NCBI GenBank assembly: GCA_963169045.1
Contig: CAUJDF010000072.1
Coordinates: 1 to 61,036 of the forward strand
Source of the DNA: Myxococcota bacterium
GTDB taxonomy: Bacteria > Myxococcota_A > Bradymonadia > UBA7976 > UBA1532
DNA: 61,036 nucleotides
Direction: 5' to 3'
Part shown: one piece after another, positions 27,001 to 35,490 of the stretch
Numbering within the stretch: position 1 is the stretch's first letter
How the letters are laid out: each line of letters opens with the position of its first letter
The notes under the pieces: model-generated
What the model was told of the DNA's origin: nothing
What the model saw: only the letters and a program-made list of their open reading frames with translations
Databases searched by the model: none
Program-made: the position numbers and the translations under genes

Positions 27001-28128
27001 CCCGGCAACGACGGGCCGCGCCGATCGCCTTCGCCGCGATCGCGCTGCTCGGGTGACGCCGCAGGAGGTCGCGCGCGCGTCGCTCCAGGTCGTCGAGGAG
27101 CGCGCCGGCCGGCATTGCCGAGGCCGCGCGCGCGCCGGCCGCGCGGGTCGACGCCGGGGCCGGGGCCGAGCCGGGCGCCGGGGCCGAGCCGGGCACGGCA
27201 GCCGCGCCGGGCGCCGGGGCCGAGCCGGGCACGGCAGCCGCGCCCGCGCCGGGCACCGCAGCCGCGCCGGGAGCCGGGTGCGCGAGCGCGCCGCCCGCGT
27301 CGAGGTCGCGCGCGAGCGCCTCCTCCTCGTCGCGGAACGCCGCGCCCGCCGCGGCGGCGACGGCCTGCTCGAGCGTGGCGACCGCGGGCGCGGCGGGATC
27401 GGCGTCCCGCGCCCGCTCGACCCAGCGCCGCGCCGCGTCCGTCTCCCCGCTCGCCAGCGCGTGCCGCGCCAGCGTCGCGGCCGCCTCGGCCGCCCGCGGT
27501 CCGGACAGCCCCTCGAGCCACGCAGCGGCCTCGGAGACCCCCGCCCGCGCCGCCGCGGTCGCCAGCAGCGTCCGCACCTCCGGGTGGGCCGCGGCCTCGC
27601 GCCGAATCCGCGGCGCCAGCGCGAGCGCCTCGTCGTCGCACGCCAGGTGGTCGACGAGGAGCTCGAGGAGCGCCACCGCCTCCGCGGTCCCGCCGCCCGA
27701 CGCGGCGAACGCCGCCTCGAACGCGCTCCGCGCGCCGTCGAAGTCATACTCGGCGAGCGCGGCGCGGCCCGCGTCGAGCGACGTCGTCCTCGACTCGGCG
27801 CGCGGCGACGCCATCGTCGGCGGCCCTGCGTCCTCGCCCAGGTCGAGGCGCAGGCGCACCCACGACCGCGCGTCCTCGTCGAGCGCGTCGACGAGGGCGT
27901 GGGCGGCGTCGCGCCCCGTCGCCCAGACGCGCAGCGAGACGACGCCGGGCCCGTCGGCGACCACCGCGAGCGCGTCGCCGAAGCGGCGGACGAGCTCGCT
28001 CTGGAGCCGCGCCTTCTCGGCGTAGCGGCGCTCGGTCTCGCGTCGCGAGACGCCGCGCTCCGTCGGGTTCGCGCGGTGGATCAGATCAGCTCGACGAGGG
28101 TCTCGAGGTCGGGGCCGCGGCCGGACAT
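24086..28128 (-). CDS. Giant TPR/beta-propeller protein, frameshifted near the N-terminus
   Basis: The intact frame from GTG 27964 gives 1292 residues. The N-terminal half is Ala-rich TPR-like helices with two repeat-rich linkers, the middle is propeller-like beta repeats ('GGAFGWFAFSRRRLKDGRVV', 'RTGLRAPHLCEANGR'), and the C-terminal part is more TPR-like helices. No catalytic domain is recognised. The natural start is probably ATG 28128: it reads M-S-G-R-G-P-D-L-E-T-L-V-E-L-I and then hits TGA, exactly where GATCA is duplicated in tandem (28079-28088). With one copy the frame runs on through 'HRANPTERGVSRRETERRY' into the long frame. The gene is therefore broken, phase-variable or mis-sequenced. 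It converges on the cmr operon with a 25-base gap; a functional link is not shown. Confidence 0.7.
26528..26695 (-). repeat. 42-bp in-frame tandem repeats
   Basis: Four 42-bp units begin at 26528, 26570, 26612 and 26654, the last incomplete. They encode the 14-residue unit Glu-Ala-Gly-Leu-Arg-Ala-Ala-Pro-Pro-Ala-Ala-Ala-Asp-Arg. They lie in a linker of the TPR/propeller protein and keep the frame. Confidence 0.85.
28079..28088 (-). repeat. 5-bp tandem duplication causing a frameshift
   Basis: GATCA (TGATC on the coding strand) occurs at 28079-28083 and immediately again at 28084-28088. One copy joins the ATG at 28128 to the 1292-residue frame; two copies create a TGA after 15 codons. Confidence 0.8.
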
Positions 28129-28177
28129 CGCGGCAGCGTGTCCAAGGCGCGCAGCCGACGCAAGTTCGAGGCGCCGG

Positions 28178-29134
28178 TCAGCGCTTCAGGCGCTCGAGCT
28201 CCGCGAGCAGCTCCGCGACGCGCGCTTCGGCGGCGGCGCGGCGGCGGGCCTCGTCCACTGCCCGGCGCGCCTCGTCCGCCGCCCGGCGCTCCGCCTCCTC
28301 TGCGCGGCGGGCCTCGTCCTCGGCGCGGCGGGCCTCGTCCTCGGCGCGGCGGGCCTCGTCCTCGGCGCGGCGGGCCTCGTCCGCGGCGCGGCGGGCCTCC
28401 TCCTCGGCGCGGCGCTCGGCGGCCTCCGCGCGGCGACCCTCGTCCTCGACGCGCCGCTGCACGTCGTCGAGCATGCCGGCGAGGCGCTCCACCCACTCGC
28501 CCGTCTCGAGGATCGGCGCGTTCCCCGCATAGAAGCGCAGGCGTCCACCCTCGACGCCGAGGTCGAGCTCGAGCGCCTCCGACGAGTGGCGCCCGCCCTG
28601 CGGTAAGATGGGCACGTACGCCCGCGCGTCCGGCGACGGCAGCCGGTGACCATACAGGCGGGCCCGCGCCAGGTCGAACACGAAGTACTCGGGGATGCCG
28701 AGCTCCGCGTACCGACGCACGTTCGTCTCGGCGTCCTTCTTGCGGTCGCCGCCGTGGTGCACTTCGAGCACGAAGTCGAGGCCCCTGCCTTCGTGGCTGA
28801 CCACCCACTTCGTGCGCGCGTGCGGATCGACGTCGAACACGACGAGGAGGTCGGGCGCGAAGCGACGCGCCGCCGGGTAGTAGACCGCCAGCTCGGAGGC
28901 GACGTAGACGCCGCGGCCCCCGCGGCGGCCGAAGAACCCGCGCAGCGCGTCGAGGGCGCCGGTCTTCGCGGCCAGGTGCAGGTCGCCCTCCGGCGGGGCC
29001 GCCTCGGCGTCCGTCAGGCTCGGCGACAGCGCGTCGACGACGCGCCGGCGCTGCTCGGACGTGAGGGCGTCCCACTCGGCCTGCGAGGGGGCGCACGTCG
29101 TGGAGAGGCCGCTCGGGTCGTGTCCGGGCTCCAT
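28178..29134 (-). CDS. Uma2-family PD-(D/E)XK endonuclease with heptad-repeat tail
   Basis: A 318-residue protein. Residues about 15-210 match the Uma2 (DUF820) restriction-endonuclease-like fold: 'ELAVYYPAARRFAPDLLVVF', 'LDFVLEVHHGGDRKKD' (the E-x-H/K part of the active site) and 'RYAELGIPEYFVFD'. Residues about 225-310 are a long coiled coil built from 7-residue repeats (Glu-Ala-Arg-Arg-Ala-Glu/Ala-Asp), encoded by 21-bp units around 28290-28420. Uma2 proteins are abundant in cyanobacteria and Myxococcota; their role is uncertain and often linked to mobile DNA or defence. The ATG at 29134 begins the recognisable protein. Confidence 0.8.
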   Translation of the reverse strand: MEPGHDPSGLSTTCAPSQAEWDALTSEQRRRVVDALSPSLTDAEAAPPEGDLHLAAKTGALDALRGFFGRRGGRGVYVASELAVYYPAARRFAPDLLVVFDVDPHARTKWVVSHEGRGLDFVLEVHHGGDRKKDAETNVRRYAELGIPEYFVFDLARARLYGHRLPSPDARAYVPILPQGGRHSSEALELDLGVEGGRLRFYAGNAPILETGEWVERLAGMLDDVQRRVEDEGRRAEAAERRAEEEARRAADEARRAEDEARRAEDEARRAEDEARRAEEAERRAADEARRAVDEARRRAAAEARVAELLAELERLKR

Positions 29135-29172
29135 GCGTCCGACGATAGCACGCAACGCCCGCGGCGCGGCGT

Positions 29173-30498
29173 TCAGGCCAGCTCGCCGAGCGGCCCCGTC
29201 CCGTCGTCGCCGAACTCGTCCGCCTGGCCGCCCATCGCGCGGATGAGGCTCACGTACAAGTTCGAGACGGGCGGCCGCTCGCGGAAGACGATGTGGCGGC
29301 CCGGGCGCAGCGCGCCGCCCGCCTTGCCCGCGAGCAGGATGGGCATGTTCTGGTGGCGGTGGGCGTTGCCGTCCTCGATCTCGCTCGAGAAGTACAGCGC
29401 GCACTGGTCGAGCAGCGTGCCGTCGCCCTCCTCGATGGCCTTCAGCTTGCCGACGAGGTAGGCGAACTGCTCGACCTCCCAGGTGTCGATGACCTGCAGC
29501 TGCGCGTGGTTGGCCGGGTTGTTCTGGTGGTGCGAGATCTGATGGTGGCCGTCGAACACGTTCAGGAAGGGGAACGGGCGGTTGCTGCCGCCGTTGCCGA
29601 GCATGAACGTCGCGAAGCGCGTGAGATCGCACTGGAAGGCGAGCGCCATCAGGTCGTTCATCTGCCGCACCTGGTCCGGCAGCTCGCCGCCCGTCGGCGC
29701 CTCGCCCGCGTCGCAGCTGCCGACCTCGTCGGCGGTCGCGATGCGTCGCTCGAGCTCGCGTACGCCGGTGAAGTACTCGTCGAGCTTGGCGCGGTCGGTG
29801 GGGCCGAGCTTGCCCGTGAGGCGGGTGGCATCCTCCTTCACGAAGTCGAGGATGCTCCGGTGGTAGCGGCGCCGTCGCTCGATCTGTTCGCGCGTCGCGC
29901 GCGGATCGACGCCGCCGAACAGACGATCGAACACCGAGCGCGGGCTCGTCTCCTTCGAGACCGGCGTGCGTTCGCCCGCCCACGAGATGTTGCGGCTGTA
30001 GGCGCACGAGTAGCCGGAGTCGCAGCCGCCGACGTTGCCGCCGCCCTCGAGGCCGAGCACGAGCGAGGGGAACTTCGTCTCGCCGCCGAGCTGCTGCGCC
30101 ATCGCCTGGTCGACGCTGACGCCGTTGCGGATGTCGGCGCCGTCGGTCTTCGTCACGTGGCGCGCCGTCAGGAACGCCGACGTGCCGCCCGCGTGGTCGC
30201 CGGGGCCCTCGGGGCGCCCGGGCAGGTTGTCGAGGCCCGTCAGCACGAGCACGTCGTCGCGGAACGCGGCGATCGGCTGCAGGATGGGCGTCGGCGTCCA
30301 GTTCGCGCCGGCCTCGGCGGGCGTCCACCCGGCCATGTGGATGCCATTCGGCACGAACCACGCCAGGAAGCGCCGCGGCGGCGGCATGTTCGCCGGGCGG
30401 CCCTGCCCGAAGGCCAGCGAGGGCCGCATCGCGTCGAGGAAGGGCAGCGCGACCAGGGCGCCGGCCCCGCGCAGGAAGCTTCTGCGGGAGAGTGCCAT
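29173..30498 (-). CDS. DUF1552 secreted protein with Tat signal
   Basis: A 441-residue DUF1552 protein. The start 'LSRRSFLRGAGALVALPF' is a twin-arginine signal, so it is exported folded. Family-like motifs follow: 'RRFLAWFVPNGIHMAGWTP', 'DNLPGRPEGPGDHAGGTSAF', 'HHQNNPANHAQLQ' and 'CALYFSSEIEDGNAHRHQNM'. The family (sulfatase-like alkaline phosphatase fold) has no established activity. ATG 30498 overlaps the stop of the upstream DUF1592-type gene (ATGA); these two families are almost always paired in Planctomycetota and Myxococcota. Together they probably act on extracellular polymers, by analogy with paired copies elsewhere. Confidence 0.9.
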   Translation of the reverse strand: MALSRRSFLRGAGALVALPFLDAMRPSLAFGQGRPANMPPPRRFLAWFVPNGIHMAGWTPAEAGANWTPTPILQPIAAFRDDVLVLTGLDNLPGRPEGPGDHAGGTSAFLTARHVTKTDGADIRNGVSVDQAMAQQLGGETKFPSLVLGLEGGGNVGGCDSGYSCAYSRNISWAGERTPVSKETSPRSVFDRLFGGVDPRATREQIERRRRYHRSILDFVKEDATRLTGKLGPTDRAKLDEYFTGVRELERRIATADEVGSCDAGEAPTGGELPDQVRQMNDLMALAFQCDLTRFATFMLGNGGSNRPFPFLNVFDGHHQISHHQNNPANHAQLQVIDTWEVEQFAYLVGKLKAIEEGDGTLLDQCALYFSSEIEDGNAHRHQNMPILLAGKAGGALRPGRHIVFRERPPVSNLYVSLIRAMGGQADEFGDDGTGPLGELA

Positions 30499-32666
30499 CA
30501 GTCGTCTCCCTCGGCGCGCCGGTGCGTGAACGCGGGGCTCTTCGCGATGGCGTGCGCCAGCGCCGCGAAACGGTAGCCGCCCTCGCGGAACGCCGTCTCG
30601 ACGTCCTGCAGCATGCACCGCTCGCCGTTCTCGATGCCGCGACCGAGCGCGTAGGTGAACAGTTGCCGGGTCATGCAGCGCGGCACCTGGGGGTCGCCCT
30701 TGAGCAGGGCGGACAGCTCGGCGGCGCCCTGGAACTGCCGGCCGCCGGGCAAGATGCCGGTCGCGTCGATCGCGTGCGGGCCGTCCGTCTCGCGCCACTG
30801 GCCGATGCCATCGAAGTGATCGAGGCCGAAGCCGAGCGGGTCGAGCGCGTCGTGGCAGGCGGCGCAGTCCGGGTTGGCCCGGTGCTGCTCGAGCCGCTCG
30901 CGCAGCGAGGCGTTCGGATCGACGCCGTCGCCGATGTTGTTCTCGACGCCGGGCGGCGGCGGCGGCGGCGGCTCGCAGAGGAGCTGCTCGAGCACCCACT
31001 TGCCGCGCTTCACCGGCGACGTGCGCCGCGGGAACGAAGTGACCGTGAGCACGCTGCCCTGCGTCAACAGACCCACGCGGCCGGACGCCGGCGGCAGGTC
31101 CACGCGCCGGAAGGCAGTGCCGCCGACGGGCTCGCCCGCGATGCCATCCATGCCATAGTGACGCGCGAGCCGGTCGTCGACGTAGGTGAAGCCGGCGTCG
31201 AGCATGTCGAGCATGCTGCGCTCGGACCGCACGAACTCCTGGAAGAACAGGCGCGTCTCCTCGCGCATCGACGCGCGCAGCTCGTCGTCGAAGGCCGGGA
31301 AGGTCGCGTAGTCGGGCGCGACGTCGTCCATGGCCCGTGTGTAGAGCCACTGCCCGGCGAAGTTGTCGACCAGCGCCTGCGCCCGCGGATCGGCGAGCAT
31401 GCGCGTCACCTGACGCTCGATCTCGTCCGGATCGCCGAGGCGACCCGTGTCGGCGGCGTCGAGCAGCTCCGCGTCCGGCGTGCTGCTCCACAGGAAGTAC
31501 GAGAGGCGGGCCGCCAGCTCGTGGTCGGTCAGCGGGTGCGCCTCGGGGGCGGGATCGAGCTCGACGCGATACAGGAAGTGGGGCGACAGCAGGATGGCGC
31601 GCAGGGCGAGCGCGATGCCGGCCTCGAAGTCGTCGCCCTCGGCGCGCGCCTGCTCCACGAGCGCCACGAGGCGCGTCAGCTCGTCGTCGCCGAGCGGTCG
31701 CCGCCACGCGTTGCGGCCGAACGCGCCGAGGATCTCGCGCGCGCAGGCCGCCTCGCCCGCGGTGGCCGGGTCGCAGGTGATCAGGCGGTCGCGCGGCCAG
31801 GGGCGCGGCGTCTCGACGAAGTCCAGCGGCCCTTCGACCTCGAGCCAGTCGACGATCAGGTTGCGGTCGCGCTGGGTCGGGTCGGGATCGTCCGGCTCGT
31901 AGTAGTCGTTGAGGAAGACGACGCCGAACGTGTGCAGGCCCGGCTCGAGGCGCACCGTCAGCGAGAGCGTCTCGGGCGCCGCCTCGGTGGCGCGCAGCTC
32001 GACGCTCTGCGCCTCCCGCCCGTCGACGGTGAACGCCACGCGGACCGGATCGGGGCCCGCCTGCATGCCGAACATGCGCGCCGAGAAGCGGTAGTCGCCG
32101 GCGTCGGTCAGCGTCGCCGTGCCCGCGATCTCGCCGTTGGACCACAGGTTCCAGCCCTGGTTGCGCCAGGCCGCGCCGACGTCGCCGGTGAGCGTCTCGG
32201 CCTCGAAGCGGAAGACGTCGGCGGCGGTGCGAGGCGTCTGCAGCGCGGCGGCGACGGCCTGCTCGGCGGCGAGGTCCAGCTTCTCGATCAGCAGCGGCGA
32301 CACGCTGAGCACGTCGGCGATGTTGTCGAAGCCGTAGCCGACGTCGTCCTGCGGGAAGTCGCGGGCCGGCTGCAGGTCGATCCCGAGCAGGTCGCGCAGC
32401 GTGTTGTCGATCTCGGCGCGGTTGAGACGGTGGAGCGTCACGCGGCCGGGGTCGCGCGGACCCTCGCAGGCGCCGGGCCGCGGCGCGCCGCCGCCGCCAC
32501 CGGCGCCGCCGCCACCGGCGCCGCCGCCCTCACCGCCACCGCCACCGGCCCCGCCGTCCCCGGGCGCCGGCGTGCCGCCGAGCCCCCCGTTGCCGTCGGG
32601 CGCCGAAGTCTCCTGGCACGCCGTGAGCGCCGCCGCCAGGACCAACGTGGAGACCGCCGTGCGCAT
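30498..32666 (-). CDS. DUF1587/1595/1592/1588/1585 multidomain lipoprotein
   Basis: A 722-residue secreted protein. The start has a lipobox ('LVLAAALTAC'), then a Gly-rich spacer about 35 residues long. The usual domain order is visible: DUF1587 ('LHRLNRAEIDNTLRDLLG'), a carbohydrate-binding-like beta domain ('FRFEAETLTGDVG'), DUF1595, DUF1592 ('RLSYFLWSSTPDAELLDAA'), DUF1588 ('RHYGMDGIAGEPV', 'FPRRTSPVKRGKWVLEQLL', with 'CAACHDALDPLGFGLDHFD', a cytochrome-like CxxCH) and DUF1585. ATG 32666 is chosen because the lipobox follows; a start at 32702 would add 12 residues before the signal. It is coupled to DUF1552. Substrate unknown. Confidence 0.9.
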   Translation of the reverse strand: MRTAVSTLVLAAALTACQETSAPDGNGGLGGTPAPGDGGAGGGGGEGGGAGGGGAGGGGGAPRPGACEGPRDPGRVTLHRLNRAEIDNTLRDLLGIDLQPARDFPQDDVGYGFDNIADVLSVSPLLIEKLDLAAEQAVAAALQTPRTAADVFRFEAETLTGDVGAAWRNQGWNLWSNGEIAGTATLTDAGDYRFSARMFGMQAGPDPVRVAFTVDGREAQSVELRATEAAPETLSLTVRLEPGLHTFGVVFLNDYYEPDDPDPTQRDRNLIVDWLEVEGPLDFVETPRPWPRDRLITCDPATAGEAACAREILGAFGRNAWRRPLGDDELTRLVALVEQARAEGDDFEAGIALALRAILLSPHFLYRVELDPAPEAHPLTDHELAARLSYFLWSSTPDAELLDAADTGRLGDPDEIERQVTRMLADPRAQALVDNFAGQWLYTRAMDDVAPDYATFPAFDDELRASMREETRLFFQEFVRSERSMLDMLDAGFTYVDDRLARHYGMDGIAGEPVGGTAFRRVDLPPASGRVGLLTQGSVLTVTSFPRRTSPVKRGKWVLEQLLCEPPPPPPPGVENNIGDGVDPNASLRERLEQHRANPDCAACHDALDPLGFGLDHFDGIGQWRETDGPHAIDATGILPGGRQFQGAAELSALLKGDPQVPRCMTRQLFTYALGRGIENGERCMLQDVETAFREGGYRFAALAHAIAKSPAFTHRRAEGDD

Positions 32667-32747
32667 GGGGACGAAGGTACGCCGGACGGCGGATGCTGCC
32701 AAGAAGGGTTTGCCCGCCGGTCGCGGGCGTCGCCATCATGCGCGGCC

Positions 32748-33257
32748 ATGGACAAGAAGCGCATCGCGATCATCTCCACCGGCGGCACCATCGAAAAGAC
32801 GTACGACGAGCTCGCCGGCGTCCTCTCCAACCGCGTCAGCGTGCTCGACGTGATGCTGGCGTCGATGCAGCTGCACGGCATCGACATCATCCGCGTCCCG
32901 CTGATGAACAAGGACAGCCTGGACATGACGCCGAAGGACCACGAGCTCATCGCGCGCACGGCGGGCGCCATGGCCGAGGCGCACGACGGCGTGGTGGTCG
33001 TCCATGGCACCGACCGCCTCGCCAACAGCGGCGACAAGGCGTACGAGCTCAACCCCGAGCCGCCGGTGCCCATCGTGTTCACCGGCGCGATGCGCCCCTA
33101 CGAGCTGCGCAGCACCGACGCGTTGCAGAACCTGACGGAGGCGCTGCTCGCGGTGCAGCTCGTCCCGCCCGGCGTCTACGTGGCCATGCACAACCGCGTG
33201 CTCGCCTTCCCCGGCGTCGAGAAGGACCGCGAGCACGGCACCTTCGTGCGGCGCTGA
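32748..33257 (+). CDS. Asparaginase N-terminal domain protein
   Basis: A 169-residue protein containing only the N-terminal domain of L-asparaginase, half the usual length of about 330. The nucleophile Thr is in 'ISTGGTIEKTY' near residue 11; the second catalytic motif is 'VVHGTDRLANSG', where the usual T-M-x-E-T is replaced; 'VFTGAMRP' is the Lys-bearing strand region but has no Lys here. Stand-alone single-domain versions are common in this phylum, so it is probably natural rather than truncated. Activity on asparagine is uncertain. Its stop overlaps the next gene by four bases (CTGA). Confidence 0.75.
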   Translation: MDKKRIAIISTGGTIEKTYDELAGVLSNRVSVLDVMLASMQLHGIDIIRVPLMNKDSLDMTPKDHELIARTAGAMAEAHDGVVVVHGTDRLANSGDKAYELNPEPPVPIVFTGAMRPYELRSTDALQNLTEALLAVQLVPPGVYVAMHNRVLAFPGVEKDREHGTFVRR

Positions 33258-33904
33258 CGCCCTTCCGGCTCTTCGGGCCCGACCACCTCGCCGCGCTCGC
33301 CGTCTGCGCGCTCGCGGCGCTGGCGCTCGTCCGCCGCCCGGGACGCGCCGCGCGCCTCGGCCTCGCCGCCTGCCTCGCGCTCGCGACGGTCGCGTACCTC
33401 GCGCTCGAGGCGCACTTCCGCTTCCTGCACGTCTGGGACTTCGTCCCGCTCCACCTGTGCGACGCCGCGATCTTCCTCGCGATCTACGCGCTGCTCACGC
33501 GGCGGCCGCTCGCCGTCGAGGTGCTCTACTACTGGACGGGCGCCGGCACGACGCTGGCGATGCTCACGCCCGACGTCGCCTGGGCGTTCCCGCACTGGCG
33601 CTTCGTCACCTACTTCGCGCTGCACGGCGGCGTCGTGGCGGCGGCGGCCATGCTCGTCTTCGGCGATGGCATCCGCCCGGGACCGCCGTGGCGCGCCCTG
33701 CTCGCGCTGAACCTGTACGCGCTCGCCGTCGGCGCGGTGAACGCCACCTTCGGCACCAACTTCCTGTACCTGTGCCGCAAGCCATCCGGCGCCTCGCCGC
33801 TCGACTGGTTCGGGCCGTGGCCGGTGTATCTCGTCGTCGCCGAGGTGGCGGCGCTCGCGCTCTTCTCGTTGCTCTACGTGCCGTTCCGCCGCCGGCGTCG
33901 TTGA
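33254..33904 (+). CDS. TIGR02206/YwaF-like integral membrane protein, non-AUG start
   Basis: About 216 residues with six or seven hydrophobic helices. 'PFRLFGPDHLAALAVCALAA' at the start, 'VWDFVPLHLCDAAIFLAIYAL', 'YYWTGAGTTLAMLTPDVAW' and 'PLDWFGPWPVYLVV' are characteristic of the TIGR02206 (YwaF) family of unknown function. No ATG, GTG or TTG lies in frame near the conserved N-terminus; the best candidate is CTG 33254, which overlaps the asparaginase stop (CTGA) and would be initiated by translational coupling. The next upstream in-frame starts fall deep inside the asparaginase gene. Confidence 0.75.
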   Translation: MTPFRLFGPDHLAALAVCALAALALVRRPGRAARLGLAACLALATVAYLALEAHFRFLHVWDFVPLHLCDAAIFLAIYALLTRRPLAVEVLYYWTGAGTTLAMLTPDVAWAFPHWRFVTYFALHGGVVAAAAMLVFGDGIRPGPPWRALLALNLYALAVGAVNATFGTNFLYLCRKPSGASPLDWFGPWPVYLVVAEVAALALFSLLYVPFRRRRR

Positions 33905-34221
33905 GGACGCCGAGCGAACGCTCGAAGCTCGCCTGGCGCCGGAAGAGCGCGTGGGCGTCGACGCCCTGCGCGCGGCCGAGCCGCTCGTCGAAGCGCAGCT
34001 CGGGGTCGACCGGCACCTCGACGCCGTCGGCGCGCAGGCGCGGCGCGCCGATGGCGACGAGCAGCGCGTCGTCACGTGCCCCGGGCGCGATGGAGGGCCT
34101 CGCTCCGTCCGTCGACGCGCGCCTGAAGCGCCGCGAGGTCGCGGTCGAGGCGACCGCCCCGCGAGCCGCCGGCGCACGAGCAGGCAGCGAGCGCCATCAG
34201 GACGAGGAACGCCGCACGCAT
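33905..34221 (-). pseudogene. Decayed small lipoprotein gene
   Basis: From ATG 34221 the minus strand encodes 49 residues with a convincing lipoprotein signal ('MRAAFLVLMALAACSCAGG') and 'LDRDLAALQARVDGRSEAL', then stops at 34072. One base further along, the next frame continues as plausible protein ('DDALLVAIGAPRLRADGVEV', 'PELRFDERLGRAQGVDAHAL', 'ASFERSLGVLND'). The switch is at a GGGG run. It then runs into the 3' end of the convergent membrane-protein gene with no stop of its own. I read this as a frameshifted, truncated gene; family unknown. The rest of 34222-34555 holds only repeats. Confidence 0.4.
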
Positions 34222-34272
34222 CAGGCCGCCGAGGGCGTCGCGCGGCGTACCGTCGTGACCGCCGAGTCCGTC

Positions 34273-34445
34273 GGCGGGCGCTCGAAGGGGCGTCGACCAT
34301 ACTCGGAGTAAGGTCGGTGGCGGGTCGAGGCGCCGTCGACGCTACTCGGAGTCGGGGGGCGGACGCTCGAAGGGGCGTCGACGCTACTCGGAGTCGGGGG
34401 GCGGGCGCTCGAAGGGGCGTCGACCCTACTCGGGAGTAGGGTCGC
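34273..34445. repeat. Tandem repeats of about 42 bp
   Basis: Four copies, one incomplete, share the core CGCTCGAAGGGGCGTCGAC followed by TACTCGGAGT. Full copies start near 34273, 34358 and 34399; a partial copy starts at 34331. They fill most of the gap before the HNH gene. They do not match the 41-bp repeats at 11.4 kb. Confidence 0.7.
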
Positions 34446-34555
34446 TGGCGGGTCGCGGCGTCGCTCGTCTCGATTGCGGCTGGGGGCGCGGCCTCGAGAG
34501 CCGTTGACTCCACCACCGGCGCTGCTACGGTCGCCGGACGACGCGGGAGGCGGGC

Positions 34556-35485
34556 ATGGCGCTGCACGGCTGGGTCGCGCCGACGGACTTCGGCTGGTTC
34601 GAGTTCCTGCGGGCGCGGCCGCACCTCGACGAGGTGAACTTCTGGTTCCCGAAGCCGCGCGCGCCGTTCACCCGCCTGCCACCGGGCTCGCCGGTGTTCT
34701 TCAAGCTGAAGGCGCCGCACAATCGCGTCGCCGGCTGGGGCGTCTACACGCGCTTCATGGCGCTGCCGCTGTGGCAGGCCTGGGATCTGTTCGGCGAGAA
34801 GAACGGCGTGCCCAGCTTCGAGCGACTGCGGCGCGTCATCGGCGACTACCGCCAGCGCGGCACCGTCGCCGAGCCCGGCGACGTCATCGGCTGTCTCATG
34901 TTGACGACGCCGCGCTTCTATCCGCCGGAGGCCTGGGTGCCGGTGCCCGCCAGCTATGCCTCGAACCTCGTGCGCGGCCGCTCTTACGACCTGCAGGGCG
35001 CCGAGGGCGTCGCGCTCTGGCAGGCGTGCATGGTCGACCGCGCCGCGGTGGGTCTGCCCGCGGAGCAGCCGCTGATCGTGACGCCGCAGACCGGCAAGCC
35101 GCAGCTCGTCGAGCCGCGCCTGGGGCAGGGCACCTTCCGCCTGCTGGTGACCGAGGCCTACGACTGGGCGTGCGCCGTCACCAACGAGCACTCGCTGCCG
35201 GTGCTCGAGGCGGCCCACATCCGTCCCTTCAAGCTCGGCGGCCCCCACGACATCTCGAACGGCCTCGCCCTGCGCGCCGACATCCACCGCCTCTTCGACC
35301 GCGGCTACGTCACCGTGACGCCGGACTATCACTTCGAGGTGAGCAAGCGCCTCGAGTCCGAGTACCACAACGGCAAGGTGTATTACGCGATGCACGGCCG
35401 CGGCATCGCGGCGCCCGCGCAGCTCGCGCACCGCCCCTCGAAGGCGCAGCTGGCCTGGCACAACGAGCACGTCTTTCGGCCCTGA
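34556..35485 (+). CDS. HNH endonuclease with EVE/PUA-like N-terminal domain
   Basis: A 309-residue nuclease. The N-terminal half looks like an EVE/PUA-type reader: 'DEVNFWFPKPRAPFTRLPPG' and 'PVFFKLKAPHNRVAGWGVY' are typical of domains that recognise modified bases. The C-terminal half is an HNH nuclease: 'CAVTNEHSLPVLEAAHIRPF' then 'GPHDISNGLALRADIHRLFD', giving His-His ... Asn ... His. This pairing suggests modification-dependent cutting of invading DNA; that specificity is inferred. The ATG at 34556 has CGGGAGGCGGG upstream. It is a single-gene unit; the next gene converges on it five bases away. Confidence 0.85.
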   Translation: MALHGWVAPTDFGWFEFLRARPHLDEVNFWFPKPRAPFTRLPPGSPVFFKLKAPHNRVAGWGVYTRFMALPLWQAWDLFGEKNGVPSFERLRRVIGDYRQRGTVAEPGDVIGCLMLTTPRFYPPEAWVPVPASYASNLVRGRSYDLQGAEGVALWQACMVDRAAVGLPAEQPLIVTPQTGKPQLVEPRLGQGTFRLLVTEAYDWACAVTNEHSLPVLEAAHIRPFKLGGPHDISNGLALRADIHRLFDRGYVTVTPDYHFEVSKRLESEYHNGKVYYAMHGRGIAAPAQLAHRPSKAQLAWHNEHVFRP

Positions 35486-35490
35486 GGTTC

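Noticed and set aside
24086-28128. TPR/propeller protein as an extra member of the CRISPR or bpX system
   Set aside because: It shares general architecture only; no family motif links it to either.
32748-33257. Asparaginase as a truncated pseudogene
   Set aside because: Single-domain forms of this length are common in the phylum, and the stop is coupled to the next gene.
34072-34221. 49-residue lipoprotein as an intact small gene
   Set aside because: Coding character continues past its stop in the next frame, so a frameshifted longer gene fits better.
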